Shown piece by piece: positions 43,667-53,265 of a stretch of 64,000 nucleotides of DNA (position 1 is its first letter; every line of letters begins with the position of its first letter). Under the pieces are notes generated by a model. That model was not told the origin of the DNA. It worked only from the letters and a program-made list of their open reading frames with translations, and ran no database searches. Both the position numbers and the translations under genes were made by a program. Origin of the DNA: Saccharothrix obliqua (GTDB lineage Bacteria; Actinomycetota; Actinomycetes; Mycobacteriales; Pseudonocardiaceae). The DNA lies in assembly GCF_019375475.1 (NCBI RefSeq), contig NZ_JAHXGQ010000002.1, positions 124,001-188,000 on the forward strand. Reading direction: 5' to 3'.

Positions 43667-45274
43667 TCAACGCGCCTTTCTGAACGTGTCGGCGAGCGCC
43701 CGCCGCAGGTCGCGGCGGCTGGTCTTGCCGACCCCGGTGTGCGGAAAGGCGTCCACGACCTCGATGCGGTCGGGGATCTTGTAGGCCGCCAGGCCGCGTT
43801 CGCGCAGGAAGGCGCGCAACGCGGGTCCGGTCGGCGGCTGACCGGTGGCGATGACGAACGCGCAGGTCCGCTCACCCAGGTAGTCGTCCGGGATCGCGAC
43901 CACGGCCGCGTCGTGCACGGCGGGGTGGGCCAGCAGGTGGTTCTCGATCTCCTCGGCGGCCACCTTCTCGCCACCGCGGTTGATCTGGTCCTTGGCGCGG
44001 CCCTCCACCACCAGGTGCCCGGACGGCAGGCGGCGCACCAGGTCCCCGGTGCGGTAGAAGCCGTCGGGTGTGAAGGCGACCCGGTTGTGCTCGTCGGCGC
44101 GGTAGTAGCCGCGGATCGTGTACGGGCCTCGGGTCAGCAGCTCGCCGACCTCGCCGGGCGCGACCTCCGCGCCGTCCTCGGCCACGACCCGCAGCTCGTC
44201 GTCCGGCGAGATGGGCCGGCCCTGGCTGGTGACGACGACCTCCTCCGGGTCGTCGAACCGCGTGTAGTTCACCAGTCCCTCGGCCATGCCGAACACCTGC
44301 TGCAACGCGCAGCCCAGTTCGGCGCGGACGCGCCGCGCCGCCTCGGGCACGAACTTCGCACCGCCCACCTGGAGCACCCGCAGGCTGGACAGGTCGTGCT
44401 CGTGCCGGGCCGGCGACGCCATCCACTGCAACGCGATCGGCGGCACGACACCCGTGATGTCCACGCGTTCCTTCGCGATCAGCGGGAAAACCACGTCGGG
44501 GCTCGGCGCGGGCGCCATGACGATCCGGCCGCCCGCGTGCAGCACCCCCAGGATGCCGGGCGAGGACATGGGGAAGTTGTGCGCGACGGGCAGGGCCACC
44601 AGGTACGCGGTGTCCTGGTCCAGCCCGCAGATGTCGGCGCTCTCCCGGACGCTGTAGAGGTAGTCGTCGTGGGTGCGCGGGATCAGCTTGGGTATGCCCG
44701 TGCTGCCACCGGAGAGCTGGAGGAACGCCACGTCGCCCGCCCGCACCTCCGGCAGCTCGCCCTCGGCCACCGGCACGTCCGCGAGCGCCGTGTGCTCGCC
44801 CGGGTCGCCGTGCACGAAGACGTGCCGCAGCCCCGTTTCCGCACGCACCCGGGTGGCGAGCGCCCGGAAGTCGAAGCCGCCGACCGAGTCCGCCACCACG
44901 TACCCGACCGCGTCGGTGATGCCGCAGAACGCGGAGATCTCCGCGAACCGGTGCGACGGCAACGCGAACACCGGCAGCGCGCCCGCGCGGAACAACCCGA
45001 ACACGACGGCCGCGTACTCCGCCACGTTGGGCAGCTGCACGACCACCCGGTCGCCCGGTCGGATGCCACGCGCCAGGAAGCCCCGCGCGGTGCGGGAAGC
45101 ACGCTCGTCCAGCTCCCGGTACGTCCAGCGGCGCTCGCCGTCGACCACGGCGACCCGGTCGCCGTACCGCGCGGCCCGCGCGGCGAGGAAGTCGCCGAGC
45201 GTTTCACCGACCCAGTACCCGGCTTCCCGGTACCGGCGGGCGAACTCGGCCGGCCACGGCGTCCAGTCGTTCAC
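43667..45274 (-). CDS. dhbE: 2,3-dihydroxybenzoate-AMP ligase
   Basis: 535 residues, the usual length. Adenylation motifs: [18 protein letters not shown] (P-loop), the aryl-acid-specific [31 protein letters not shown] and the C-terminal Lys in [12 protein letters not shown]. It activates 2,3-DHB with ATP and transfers it to the aryl carrier protein. Salicylate-specific relatives exist, but the accompanying dhbA/B/C genes settle the substrate as 2,3-DHB. The GTG start overlaps the dhbC stop (GTGA). Confidence 0.94.
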   Translation of the reverse strand: MNDWTPWPAEFARRYREAGYWVGETLGDFLAARAARYGDRVAVVDGERRWTYRELDERASRTARGFLARGIRPGDRVVVQLPNVAEYAAVVFGLFRAGALPVFALPSHRFAEISAFCGITDAVGYVVADSVGGFDFRALATRVRAETGLRHVFVHGDPGEHTALADVPVAEGELPEVRAGDVAFLQLSGGSTGIPKLIPRTHDDYLYSVRESADICGLDQDTAYLVALPVAHNFPMSSPGILGVLHAGGRIVMAPAPSPDVVFPLIAKERVDITGVVPPIALQWMASPARHEHDLSSLRVLQVGGAKFVPEAARRVRAELGCALQQVFGMAEGLVNYTRFDDPEEVVVTSQGRPISPDDELRVVAEDGAEVAPGEVGELLTRGPYTIRGYYRADEHNRVAFTPDGFYRTGDLVRRLPSGHLVVEGRAKDQINRGGEKVAAEEIENHLLAHPAVHDAAVVAIPDDYLGERTCAFVIATGQPPTGPALRAFLRERGLAAYKIPDRIEVVDAFPHTGVGKTSRRDLRRALADTFRKAR

Positions 45275-46392
45275 GCCGACTCCTTCAGTCCCAGCGCACC
45301 CAGGAAGGTGCGGAACTTGGCGCTGGTCTCCGCCAGCTCGTCCTCCGGCGTGGAACCGGGCACCACGCCCGCGCCCGCGTACAGCCGCAACGTGCGGTCG
45401 GCGACCTCGCCGCACCGGATGGCCACGATCCACTCGCCGTCGCCCCGGTCGTCGGTCCACCCGACCAGACCCGTGTAGAAGCCCCGGTCGAACGGCTCCA
45501 GCTCGCCGATCAGGTTCCGCGCGGCGTCCGCGGGCACCCCGCACACGGCGGGCGTCGGGTGCAGCGCGGTCGCCAGGTCCAGCGCCGACGCGTTCTCGTC
45601 CCGCAGCACGCCGGTCACCTTGGTCGACAGGTGCCACATGGTCCGGGTGGGCAGGAGTTCCGGCTGGGCGGGCACGTTCAGCTCGCGGCAGAACGGGGCC
45701 AGCCCGTCCGCCACCGCGCCGACCACCAGCGCGTGCTCACGCAGGTCCTTGCGGGAGGACAGCAGTTCGGTGGCGTTGCGGCCGTCCTGCTCGGGTTCGG
45801 TGCTGCGCGGGCGGGAACCCGCCAGCGGGTTGGACACGACGGCGCGGCCGGTGCGGCGGAGCAGCAGCTCCGGGCTGGTGCCGATGAGCGTGCTGCCGCC
45901 GAGGTCGGCGGCGAAGGTGTAGCCGCGCGGGTCGCGGGCGGCGAGCGCGGCGAGCACCTGGCACACGTCGATCGGCTCGGCGGCGGTCAGGTCGAGCGCA
46001 CGCGCCAGCACGACCTTGCTCAGCCCGCCACCCGCCATCAGCTCCAGCGCCCGCCGCACGCCCGAGGTGTAGGACTCGGTGTCGGTGCGCTGGTCCAGCC
46101 ACCGCCCGCCGGGTGTCGGCCGGGCGGGCAGCGACACCGTGTGCAGGGGCGCGCCGCGGTGGACCACGCGCGGCACCGTGAGCCGGGAGGGCACGTCCGG
46201 CCGGAACGGCAGCGCGCCCACCACGACCTCGCCGTGCTCCAGGGGTGCGGCGAGCGCCGCGCCGGCCTCCGCGGCGGCGAGGACGCCGGTGGGCGAGGCG
46301 AAGAAGAACCCGCCCTCCCGGTAGGTGTCCAGACTCGGCGGGGCGCTGGGTGTTTCGGCGGCTAGCACCGGGTTGCTCCGTTCGCTGTTCAT
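45271..46392 (-). CDS. dhbC: Isochorismate synthase
   Basis: 373 residues. The chorismate-binding core is in the second half: [86 protein letters not shown] and [17 protein letters not shown]. It converts chorismate to isochorismate, the entry step of DHB synthesis. A related salicylate synthase would be larger and DHB-pathway partners would be absent. The gene lies 3 nt downstream of dhbA. Confidence 0.94.
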   Translation of the reverse strand: MNSERSNPVLAAETPSAPPSLDTYREGGFFFASPTGVLAAAEAGAALAAPLEHGEVVVGALPFRPDVPSRLTVPRVVHRGAPLHTVSLPARPTPGGRWLDQRTDTESYTSGVRRALELMAGGGLSKVVLARALDLTAAEPIDVCQVLAALAARDPRGYTFAADLGGSTLIGTSPELLLRRTGRAVVSNPLAGSRPRSTEPEQDGRNATELLSSRKDLREHALVVGAVADGLAPFCRELNVPAQPELLPTRTMWHLSTKVTGVLRDENASALDLATALHPTPAVCGVPADAARNLIGELEPFDRGFYTGLVGWTDDRGDGEWIVAIRCGEVADRTLRLYAGAGVVPGSTPEDELAETSAKFRTFLGALGLKESA

Positions 46393-46395
46393 GGC

Positions 46396-47130
46396 TCAGG
46401 CGCGCAGTGTCGCGCCGCCGTCCACGTAGAGGTTCTGCATGGTGATGTGCCGCGCCCGGTCGGACACCAGGAACAGCACGGCGTCGGCGATGTCCGCCGG
46501 GTCGGCGATGCGGCCCAGCGGGATGCCGACGCGGAAGCCGGCCGGGTCGCCCGCGATCACGCGGGCGGGCCCCTCGTCGTCGGTCCACAGCGCCCGCTGC
46601 ATCTCGGTGTCGGTCGAGCCGGGCGAGACGACGTTGCACCGGATGCCGTGCTCGGCCAGCTCCAGCCCGAGGCAGCGGGTGAACATGGTGGTCGCGGCTT
46701 TCGAGGCGGCGTACGCGCCCATGTCGGCACGCGGCACGCCGGACGCGTTGGACCCGACCGTCACGATGACGCCCGCGCGTCGCGGCGCCATCCGCCGCGC
46801 GACGGCCCGGGACACGTGGAACACGCCGTCGGTGTTGACGGCGAACGTCCGCCGCCAGTCCTCGTCGGTGGTGTCCAGGATGCGGCCCATGCGCAGCACA
46901 CCCGCGACGTTCACCAGGATCGAGATGGGTCCGAGCACGCGCTCCACGTGGTCCACGACTTCTTCCACGCTGTCCACATCGGACACATCGGCCTCGTGGG
47001 CGGCGCCCTTGAGGTCCACGCCGGCGACGATCGCGCCCGCCTCGGTGAGCGCCGCGGCGACGGCCGCGCCGATGCCCCGACCGGCGCCGGTCACGAGCGC
47101 GACACGACCCCCGATCCCCTGGTCGACCAT
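46396..47130 (-). CDS. dhbA: 2,3-dihydro-2,3-dihydroxybenzoate dehydrogenase
   Basis: 244 residues, a short-chain dehydrogenase: cofactor motif [13 protein letters not shown], Ser in VTVGSNAS, catalytic YAASK. It oxidises the dihydrodiol to 2,3-DHB with NAD. The ATG at 47130 is preferred because GGGGAG lies 8 nt before it; in-frame starts at 47169 and 47166 would fall inside the promoter, next to TAGAGT. It heads the dhbA-C-E-B-ArCP operon, with an iron box at 47182-47200, so it should be induced by iron shortage. Confidence 0.93.
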   Translation of the reverse strand: MVDQGIGGRVALVTGAGRGIGAAVAAALTEAGAIVAGVDLKGAAHEADVSDVDSVEEVVDHVERVLGPISILVNVAGVLRMGRILDTTDEDWRRTFAVNTDGVFHVSRAVARRMAPRRAGVIVTVGSNASGVPRADMGAYAASKAATTMFTRCLGLELAEHGIRCNVVSPGSTDTEMQRALWTDDEGPARVIAGDPAGFRVGIPLGRIADPADIADAVLFLVSDRARHITMQNLYVDGGATLRA

Positions 47131-47181
47131 GGTGTTGACTCCCCGGTGCGGTGTCGAGGTGGACATCACTCTAGCGTGCGT

Positions 47182-47200
47182 TTAGGTAAGGCTAACCTAC
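47182..47200. promoter_or_regulatory. Iron box (IdeR/DmdR-type) upstream of dhbA
   Basis: TTAGGTAAGGCTAACCTAC matches the 19-bp consensus TTAGGTTAGGCTAACCTAA at 17 of 19 positions. It lies 52 nt before the dhbA start, next to a -10-like TAGAGT, so bound Fe-DmdR would block transcription. Confidence 0.88.
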
Positions 47201-47250
47201 AAGTGTTGTAGCGGACAGTGCTCCTCACGGCGCAGTCGGCCACCGCGCGG

Positions 47251-48291
47251 TCACCCACGGCCGGACCGCCATTCCCGGTACAGCAGCCACGCGAGGTAGA
47301 CGCCGCCGACCGCGCCCGTGACGACACCGACCGGCAGTTCGCCCGGCGACGTCAGCCGCTGCGCCACGAGATCGCTGATCAGCAGCAGCGCGCCGCCCAG
47401 CAGCCCGGCGGGCACCAGTCCTGGTCCGGGCGAGCCGGTGAGCCGACGCGCCACCTGCGGCGCGACCAGCGCCACGAACGCCACCGGACCGGCGCACGCC
47501 GTCGCCACCGCGGTCAACCCGACCGCCGCGACGATCAACACCAGCCGCGTCGGCTCCACCCGCACGCCCAGCGCCGTCGCGCCCTCGTCCCCGATGTCCA
47601 GCACCGACAACGCCCGGCTCAGCGCCAGCACCACCGGCACGAGCACCAGCAGCGCCACCGCCATCAGCACGGCCTCCGGCCACCGCCGCTCGTACAGGCT
47701 GCCGACGATCCACACCGTCGCCGCCCGCGCGTCGGTCAGCTCCGCCCGCGTCACCAGGTAGTTGTTGAACGCGATGAGCATCGCGCTCACCCCGATGCCG
47801 ACCAGCACCAGCCGGTACCCGTGCGCGCCTCCCTTGAGCGCCAACAGGTACACCGCCGCCGCCGAGACCAGGCCACCGGCGAACGCGCCGAGCGCGGTCT
47901 GCGTCGCGCCGCCGCCGAACAACAGCAGCACCACCACCGCGCCGGTCGACGCGCCCTGCCCGAAACCGACGATGTCGGGGCTGCCCAACGGGTTCCGGGT
48001 CAGGCTCTGGAACACCGCGCCCGCCACGCCGAGCGCGATGCCGACCAGCACGGCGGTCAGGGCACGCGGCAACCGGCGGCGCGCCACGAAAAGCTCGGCC
48101 ATGCGCGTGCTCTCCCCGAACACCGCGCGCACGGCGTCGCCCAGCGGGACGTGGTAGTCGCCGACCACCAGGGCGGTCACCAGCGCGCCCAGCGTGACCA
48201 CGAGGATCGCGCCGCACACCCACACCGAACGCGCGTGCAGCCGGAACGAGACCCGCCCGTCCAGCAGCCGCACGGAACCGAGTGCCGTCAC
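47251..48291 (-). CDS. FecCD-family ferric-siderophore permease
   Basis: 346 residues with 8-10 membrane helices and the family marks RLPRALTAVLVGIALGVAGA, QSLTRNPLGSPDIVGFGQGA, and GPVAFVALVAPQVARRLTG. It forms half of the import channel for the iron-loaded catecholate. The GTG overlaps the stop of the other permease (GTGA). It is the last gene of the import operon; no ATPase gene follows before the dhbA iron box. Confidence 0.92.
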   Translation of the reverse strand: MTALGSVRLLDGRVSFRLHARSVWVCGAILVVTLGALVTALVVGDYHVPLGDAVRAVFGESTRMAELFVARRRLPRALTAVLVGIALGVAGAVFQSLTRNPLGSPDIVGFGQGASTGAVVVLLLFGGGATQTALGAFAGGLVSAAAVYLLALKGGAHGYRLVLVGIGVSAMLIAFNNYLVTRAELTDARAATVWIVGSLYERRWPEAVLMAVALLVLVPVVLALSRALSVLDIGDEGATALGVRVEPTRLVLIVAAVGLTAVATACAGPVAFVALVAPQVARRLTGSPGPGLVPAGLLGGALLLISDLVAQRLTSPGELPVGVVTGAVGGVYLAWLLYREWRSGRG

Positions 48292-49277
48292 AGTTGGGCG
48301 ACCTTCCTCCCGCGCACCAGGGCGATGAACACCGGTGCGCCCAGGAAAGCCGTCACCAGCCCGGCTTCCAGTTCGCTCGGCGGCAGCACGACCCGGCCCA
48401 CCACGTCCGCGCCCAGCAGCAGGCACGGCGCGAGCAGCGCCGAGTACGGCAGGACCCACCGCTGGTCGGCCCCGACCAGCGACCGCGCGATGTGCGGCAC
48501 GGTCAGGCCGATGAACGAGAACGGCCCCGCGGCGGCCGTCGCGGCGCCGCACAGCAGCGTGATCGCGGCGGCGGCGGTGAGCCGCACCCGGCCCAGGTTC
48601 GCGCCGAGCGCGCGCCCGGTCTCGTCGCCGAGCGCGATCACGTTCAGCGGCCGGGCCAGGAACAGCGCCACCAGGATGCCGACGACCAGGAACGGCGCGA
48701 CGCGCACCAGCACGTCCATGTCCCGCCCGGCGAGACCGCCGACGATCCAGAACCGGAACTGGTCCAGCGCCTTGTCGTCGGCCAGCTGCACGGCGTAGGT
48801 GTAGGCCACCAGCACGGCGCTGATCGCGGTGCCCGCGAGCGCCAGCCGCACCGGCCCGGCCGCCCGCCCGGAACTGCCCAGCCCGTAGACGACCAGCGCC
48901 GCGACCGCCGCGCCGCCGAACGCGAACCAGACGTACTCCAGCGGCCCGGTCAGCCCCAGGAACGCGATCGCGGACACCACCGCCGCCGCCGCGCCGCTGT
49001 TGACGCCCAGCAACCCGGGGTCCGCCAACGGGTTGCGGGTCAGCGACTGCATCAGCGCGCCGGCCAGGCCGAGCGCCGCGCCGACCAGGACGCCCAGGAC
49101 GGTGCGCGGCACGCGTTGCTGCGCGACGACCAGCGCGTCGTAGGAGCCGTCCGACGACCACAACGCCTCCAGCACGGTGGACAGCGGCACGGACCGCGCG
49201 CCCACCGCGACGCTGAGCAGCGCGCAGCCGACCAGGGCCGCCAGGCACAGCACCAGCCCGGTGGACCGGCTCAGCAC
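48288..49277 (-). CDS. FecCD-family ferric-siderophore permease
   Basis: 329 residues, paralogous to the next gene: RVPRTVLGVLVGAALGLAGA, QSLTRNPLADPGLLGVNSGA, GPFSFIGLTVPHIARSLVG. It is the second half of the import channel. The GTG start lies inside the 3' end of the upstream binding-protein-like gene (7-nt overlap), again indicating coupled translation. Charged loops between helices are short, as usual. Confidence 0.92.
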   Translation of the reverse strand: MLSRSTGLVLCLAALVGCALLSVAVGARSVPLSTVLEALWSSDGSYDALVVAQQRVPRTVLGVLVGAALGLAGALMQSLTRNPLADPGLLGVNSGAAAAVVSAIAFLGLTGPLEYVWFAFGGAAVAALVVYGLGSSGRAAGPVRLALAGTAISAVLVAYTYAVQLADDKALDQFRFWIVGGLAGRDMDVLVRVAPFLVVGILVALFLARPLNVIALGDETGRALGANLGRVRLTAAAAITLLCGAATAAAGPFSFIGLTVPHIARSLVGADQRWVLPYSALLAPCLLLGADVVGRVVLPPSELEAGLVTAFLGAPVFIALVRGRKVAQL

Positions 49278-50035
49278 GGGTCACCGTCGAGCATGTCGGC
49301 GAAGGCCGTGAACAGGTCGGCGTACACCGCGTGGTCGAACGCGTGCCACCGATCGGTCCACAGCTGCGCCCCCGGCACGTCGACCCCCTCGTCGAACACG
49401 TACAGCAATTCCACCCCGGGTGGCTTACCGGCCAACGGCCACCGGCCCGGCGGCGCGAGCCGCACGCCCAGTTCCCGGAGCGTCACCAGCCACGGGTACC
49501 GGTCCGGGTCCACCACGGTCAACGCGCCGTGCCGGGCGAACGCGAAACCGACCGATCGGGTGGGCCGCCACAACGCGGCCTCCCGCACCCGCCACTTCGC
49601 CGCCCGGTACCGGGCGCGTGCCGCTTCCGGCACGGGCGGGCAGCCCAGCGCCGCGGCCAGCGCGCCCGCCTCCGCGAGCAACGCGTCCAGCGACTGGCCG
49701 GGCGCCTTGAGGGTCAGGCCGACCGCCGGCGTCGGGCAGTCCGCCAGGCGCTGCAAACCGGCGCCGTGCGTGCGGTCCACCACGAGGTCGGCGTCCAGCA
49801 GGAGCGCCGGGTCCGGCTCCGGGTCGTCCACTGTGTCCAGTCGCGTCACGCCACGCGGGTCGAAACCCACGGCCGACAGGCAGTCGTCGGCCGGGTCCTC
49901 ACCCATCGCGGCGGACACCGGCCGAACACCGGCCGCCCAGAGGGTGGACGTCGCCAGCAGGTCCACCACCGCCACCCGGTCGGGTCGGCGGGGCAGGGTC
50001 ACGGTGACCCCGCGCCCGTCCGTGTACCGCCACAC
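49271..50035 (-). CDS. Binding-protein-like protein without signal peptide
   Basis: 254 residues from a GTG with GGGGAGG at 4-5 nt. The sequence follows the siderophore-binding (FepB/FhuD-like) pattern in shortened form: TDGRGVTVTLPRRPDRVAVV, LLATSTLWAAGVRPVSAAMG, LLLDADLVVDRTHGAGLQRL, ALLAEAGALAAALG, FAFARHGALTVVDPDRYPWL. There is no signal peptide or lipobox, and no in-frame upstream extension with one before the neighbouring gene. It may act in the cytoplasm, for example as a siderophore-binding or release factor, or be a decayed paralogue. It sits between the true binding protein (15-nt gap) and the permeases. Confidence 0.7.
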   Translation of the reverse strand: MWRYTDGRGVTVTLPRRPDRVAVVDLLATSTLWAAGVRPVSAAMGEDPADDCLSAVGFDPRGVTRLDTVDDPEPDPALLLDADLVVDRTHGAGLQRLADCPTPAVGLTLKAPGQSLDALLAEAGALAAALGCPPVPEAARARYRAAKWRVREAALWRPTRSVGFAFARHGALTVVDPDRYPWLVTLRELGVRLAPPGRWPLAGKPPGVELLYVFDEGVDVPGAQLWTDRWHAFDHAVYADLFTAFADMLDGDPC

Positions 50036-50050
50036 TCGCCCTCCCCGGGC

Positions 50051-51010
50051 TTACGCGCCGAGCGCCTTGCGGATGTCGTCCAGCACGATGCCCGCGGCGA
50101 CCGGGCCGCCGCGCGAGGTCCACGGCACGCCGTCCACGGTCACCACGTGCTTGGCCCGCACGGCCTTGAGCTGAGTCCAGGTCGGGTTGGCCTCGGCCTG
50201 CTCGAGCGCCGACGCGCCGTCGGCGTTGAGGGTGCCCAGGAACAGCCAGTCGGCGTCGAGCACGTCGAGCTTCTCCAGGCTCACCGGGTCGGACGGGCCG
50301 GTGCCCTCGGTCTGCTGCGCCCGCGGGCGCTTCAACCCGAGGTCGGCGACGATGGTGCTGGCGAAGTGCTGCTGCTGGAGGTAGGTCGGCCCCTGCGGGT
50401 TCCACCGGACGAGGCTGACCTCGGCGTTGGCGTTCGCGCCGAGGGAGTCCTTGGTGTCCTTGACCTTCCGGTCGTAGTCCCGGATGACCTCGTCGGCCTT
50501 CGCGGACAGGTTCAGCGCGTTCGCGACGCCCTTGAGGCTGGCCTTCCAGTCGTCCTTCACCAGGCTGGTGACCACGGTCGGCGCGATGGCGTTGAGGTCG
50601 GCGATCTGCGCCGGGTCCGGCTCGATGAAGTGGCCGTAGAGGATGACGTCCGGCTTCGGGTCGAGCGCGGCGATGGCCTCCAGGTTGGGTTCCACGATCT
50701 CGCCGACCAGCTTGACGCCCGGCACCTCGGCCGCCAGGTAGCCCGCGACGCTGTCGCCCTGCCGGGACTTGCTCGCGCCGATCGGCGTGACGCCGAGGGC
50801 GATCGCGGCGTCGAGGTCGGTTTCGGCCAGCGCCACCACGTTCTTGGGTTGCGCGGGCAGGGTGACCTGCGCGCCGGTCGCGTCGGTGATGGTGCGCGGG
50901 CCTTCCGCGGCCGACGAGGTGGTCCCGGTGTCCGTGCCGCCCCCGCCGCACGCGGTGAGGGTCAGCGTGGCCAACGCCACTGCGGCGAACAGCTTTCTGG
51001 TGCGGAACAT
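50051..51010 (-). CDS. Ferric-siderophore-binding lipoprotein
   Basis: 319 residues. The lipoprotein signal ends at Cys21 (TLTLTACGGGG). The mature part is a helical-backbone (TroA/FepB-type) binding protein: TITDATGAQVTLPAQPKNVV, LGVTPIGASKSRQG, PNLEAIAALDPKPDVILYG, and WTSRGGPVAAGIVLDDIRKA. It captures the iron-loaded siderophore outside the membrane. It is the first gene of the import operon; an iron box lies 52 nt before its start (51062-51080). Confidence 0.92.
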   Translation of the reverse strand: MFRTRKLFAAVALATLTLTACGGGGTDTGTTSSAAEGPRTITDATGAQVTLPAQPKNVVALAETDLDAAIALGVTPIGASKSRQGDSVAGYLAAEVPGVKLVGEIVEPNLEAIAALDPKPDVILYGHFIEPDPAQIADLNAIAPTVVTSLVKDDWKASLKGVANALNLSAKADEVIRDYDRKVKDTKDSLGANANAEVSLVRWNPQGPTYLQQQHFASTIVADLGLKRPRAQQTEGTGPSDPVSLEKLDVLDADWLFLGTLNADGASALEQAEANPTWTQLKAVRAKHVVTVDGVPWTSRGGPVAAGIVLDDIRKALGA

Positions 51011-51061
51011 CGTTCTCCCAATGGGAAGCTGGGCGGGGAAGCAACGGCACCTTACCCAAGA

Positions 51062-51080
51062 TTAGGGCAGGCTAACCTAA
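51062..51080. promoter_or_regulatory. Iron box (IdeR/DmdR-type) upstream of the import operon
   Basis: TTAGGGCAGGCTAACCTAA matches the 19-bp consensus at 17 of 19 positions. It lies 23 nt after the stop of the truncated NRPS gene, so it controls the import genes and not the NRPS. Confidence 0.88.
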
Positions 51081-51102
51081 ACGGGGGCATAACGGTTCGG
51101 CA

Positions 51103-53265
51103 TCACGGAGAAAGATCACTCGCCGTGGCCACCACCGTCGCCTCCGTCGGGCCGTACGTGTTGATCAGCCGCACGCCGGTCTCCCGCCACTCCGCCACCC
51201 GCGTCGCCAACGCCGCCTCACCGCCGATCACCACCACGCGCACCGAGCCCGGCAGCTCCGCCCCGTTGGCCACCGCGTGCGCGACCTCGTGCCAGAACGC
51301 CGTGGGCAGGTCCAGGAACGTGATGCCCGCTTCCCCGCACTCCCGCAGGAAACCCGGGATCGAGGCGGTCATCTCGTCGGTGCGCAGCACCAGGGTCGCG
51401 CCCGCGCACAACGCCACGAACACCTCCTCCACGCTCGCGTCGAAGTGCAGCGCGGCGAACTGGAGCACCCGGTCGTCCGCCGTGACGCCGTACCGCGTGG
51501 TCGCCGCACGCACGAAGCCCGCGAGCGCGTCCCGGGTGACCAGCACCCCGTTGGGCCGCCCGGTGGAACCCGAGGTGTGGATGACGTAGGCCAGGTGGCC
51601 GGGTTCGACTCCTCCCGGCACGGGTGCCACCCGGCCCCGGACGTCGTCCGCGATCCGGATCGGCGGGTTCGCGGCCGACAACACCGCACGCGTCCGCTCC
51701 GCCGGCGCGTCCGGGTCCAGCGGCACGTACGCCGCGCCCGCGAACAACACGCCGAGCAGGGCGGCGATGGTCTCCGGACGCCGCCGCAGTTCCAGCGACA
51801 CCAGCACGTCCGGTCCCGCGCCGCGGTCGCGGAGGTCGGCGGCGACCCGGTCCGCCGCGGCGACCAGCTCCGCGTAGGTGAGCCGGGTCGGGCCCTGCTC
51901 CACCGCGACGGCGCCCGGGCGCTCGGCGGCCCGGCGGCGCACCAGGTCCACCACGTCGGGCGCGGGTGGCGCCAGCGCCCGCACCGGCACGACCCGGTCG
52001 GCGAGCGGGATGCGGCCGATCGGCCGCTCCGGCACGCGCACCGCCTCGGTGAGCAGCCGCAGCAACCGGTCCCGGTGCCGCGCCAGGTCGGCCACGTCGT
52101 ACAGCGCGGGGTTGCCGTCGAGTTCCACGCTCAGCCCGGAACCGTCGGAGAAGTCGCGCACGCCGACCGCCAGGTCCTCGACCGGACCGGCGGCCAGGTT
52201 GCGCATCCGGCCCCGGTGCGGCCCGAACCGCAGGTCGTTGTCGAACGGCATCACGTTCACCACCGGGCCGAACAGCTTCCGGTTGCCGCCGACCAGCGAC
52301 AGGTCGCGCCGGATCTGCTCGTGCCGGTACCGCTGGTGCGGCCGGGTCCGCTTGACCTGCGCCGCCACCTCCCGCGCCAGCGCGGGCAACGAGTCGCCCG
52401 ACCCGACCGGCACGCGCAGCGGGACGATGTTCATCACGATCGCGGGCACGCGCACCAGCGGCGTGCCGAGGCGGCCCATCACCGGCAGGCCGAGCACGAC
52501 CTCGTCCGCGCCGGTCGCGCGGTGCAGGTAGGCGGCGACCGCGGCGGTGACCAGGTCCGGCCAGCCCACGCCCTCCGCCGCCGCCAGCGCGCGCAACCCC
52601 TCCGCCGGCACCCGCGCCTCGGCCCGCACCGTGTGGTCGCCGATGGCCGCCAGGCGGTCCACCAGCCCCGGCGGCTCCGGCAGGTCGGCCAGGTAGTCGC
52701 GCCAGAACCCGGCGTCGGCCGACCGCCGTGCCGAGTCCACATAGGACTCCTCGACCTCCAGCACCTTGGCGAACGGCCCGAGCGCCGTGCCGCCGCCGTC
52801 CGAGTACAGGTCCGCGACGCGCCGCGCGATCAACGAGAACGCGTACCCGTCCACGGCGATGTGGTGCACCCGCTGGTGCCACACCCAGCGGTCGTCGGCG
52901 AGCTTGAGCAGCGCCGCCGCGAACAGCGGGCCCTCGGCCAGGTCCACCGGCGTCCGGACGTCCTCCCGCATCCACGCCTCCGCCGCCGCGAGCGGGTCGG
53001 CGCGGTCGGTGAGGTCCAGCACCGGGAGCGGCCAGTCCCGCGGCTCGTGCCACTGGCGGGGTTCCTCCCCCGCCAACGCGAACCGCGCGTGCAGCGACTC
53101 CGCCTCCGCGATCGCCGACCGGACCGCCCGCTCGAATCGCGCGGGTTCGACCGGGCCTTCCACCAGCACGTAGTCGGCCGTGTTGTACACCGGGTTGGCC
53201 GGGTCCAACTGCTGGCCGAACCAGATCGACGTCTGCGCCGCGGACAGCGGCAGGGTGGCGGTCAT
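51103..53265 (-). CDS. NRPS protein: EntF-like condensation domain plus half an adenylation domain
   Basis: 720 residues. Residues 1-430 are an EntF-like condensation domain ([16 protein letters not shown], active site HHIAVDG near 132, [20 protein letters not shown]). An adenylation domain follows up to motif A5: [41 protein letters not shown] (the usual Lys of this loop is Asn), [25 protein letters not shown]. The frame then ends at a clean TGA; motifs A6-A10 with the catalytic Lys, carrier domain and everything after are missing. The ATG overlaps the stop of the giant NRPS. It could supply the DHB-condensing C domain in trans, or be a gene shortened by a deletion. Confidence 0.85.
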   Translation of the reverse strand: MTATLPLSAAQTSIWFGQQLDPANPVYNTADYVLVEGPVEPARFERAVRSAIAEAESLHARFALAGEEPRQWHEPRDWPLPVLDLTDRADPLAAAEAWMREDVRTPVDLAEGPLFAAALLKLADDRWVWHQRVHHIAVDGYAFSLIARRVADLYSDGGGTALGPFAKVLEVEESYVDSARRSADAGFWRDYLADLPEPPGLVDRLAAIGDHTVRAEARVPAEGLRALAAAEGVGWPDLVTAAVAAYLHRATGADEVVLGLPVMGRLGTPLVRVPAIVMNIVPLRVPVGSGDSLPALAREVAAQVKRTRPHQRYRHEQIRRDLSLVGGNRKLFGPVVNVMPFDNDLRFGPHRGRMRNLAAGPVEDLAVGVRDFSDGSGLSVELDGNPALYDVADLARHRDRLLRLLTEAVRVPERPIGRIPLADRVVPVRALAPPAPDVVDLVRRRAAERPGAVAVEQGPTRLTYAELVAAADRVAADLRDRGAGPDVLVSLELRRRPETIAALLGVLFAGAAYVPLDPDAPAERTRAVLSAANPPIRIADDVRGRVAPVPGGVEPGHLAYVIHTSGSTGRPNGVLVTRDALAGFVRAATTRYGVTADDRVLQFAALHFDASVEEVFVALCAGATLVLRTDEMTASIPGFLRECGEAGITFLDLPTAFWHEVAHAVANGAELPGSVRVVVIGGEAALATRVAEWRETGVRLINTYGPTEATVVATASDLSP

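Noticed and set aside
42718-43683. Long plus-strand ORF opposite the isochorismatase and carrier-protein genes
   Set aside because: Its start lies inside the terminator hairpin and the rest mirrors well-recognised minus-strand genes.
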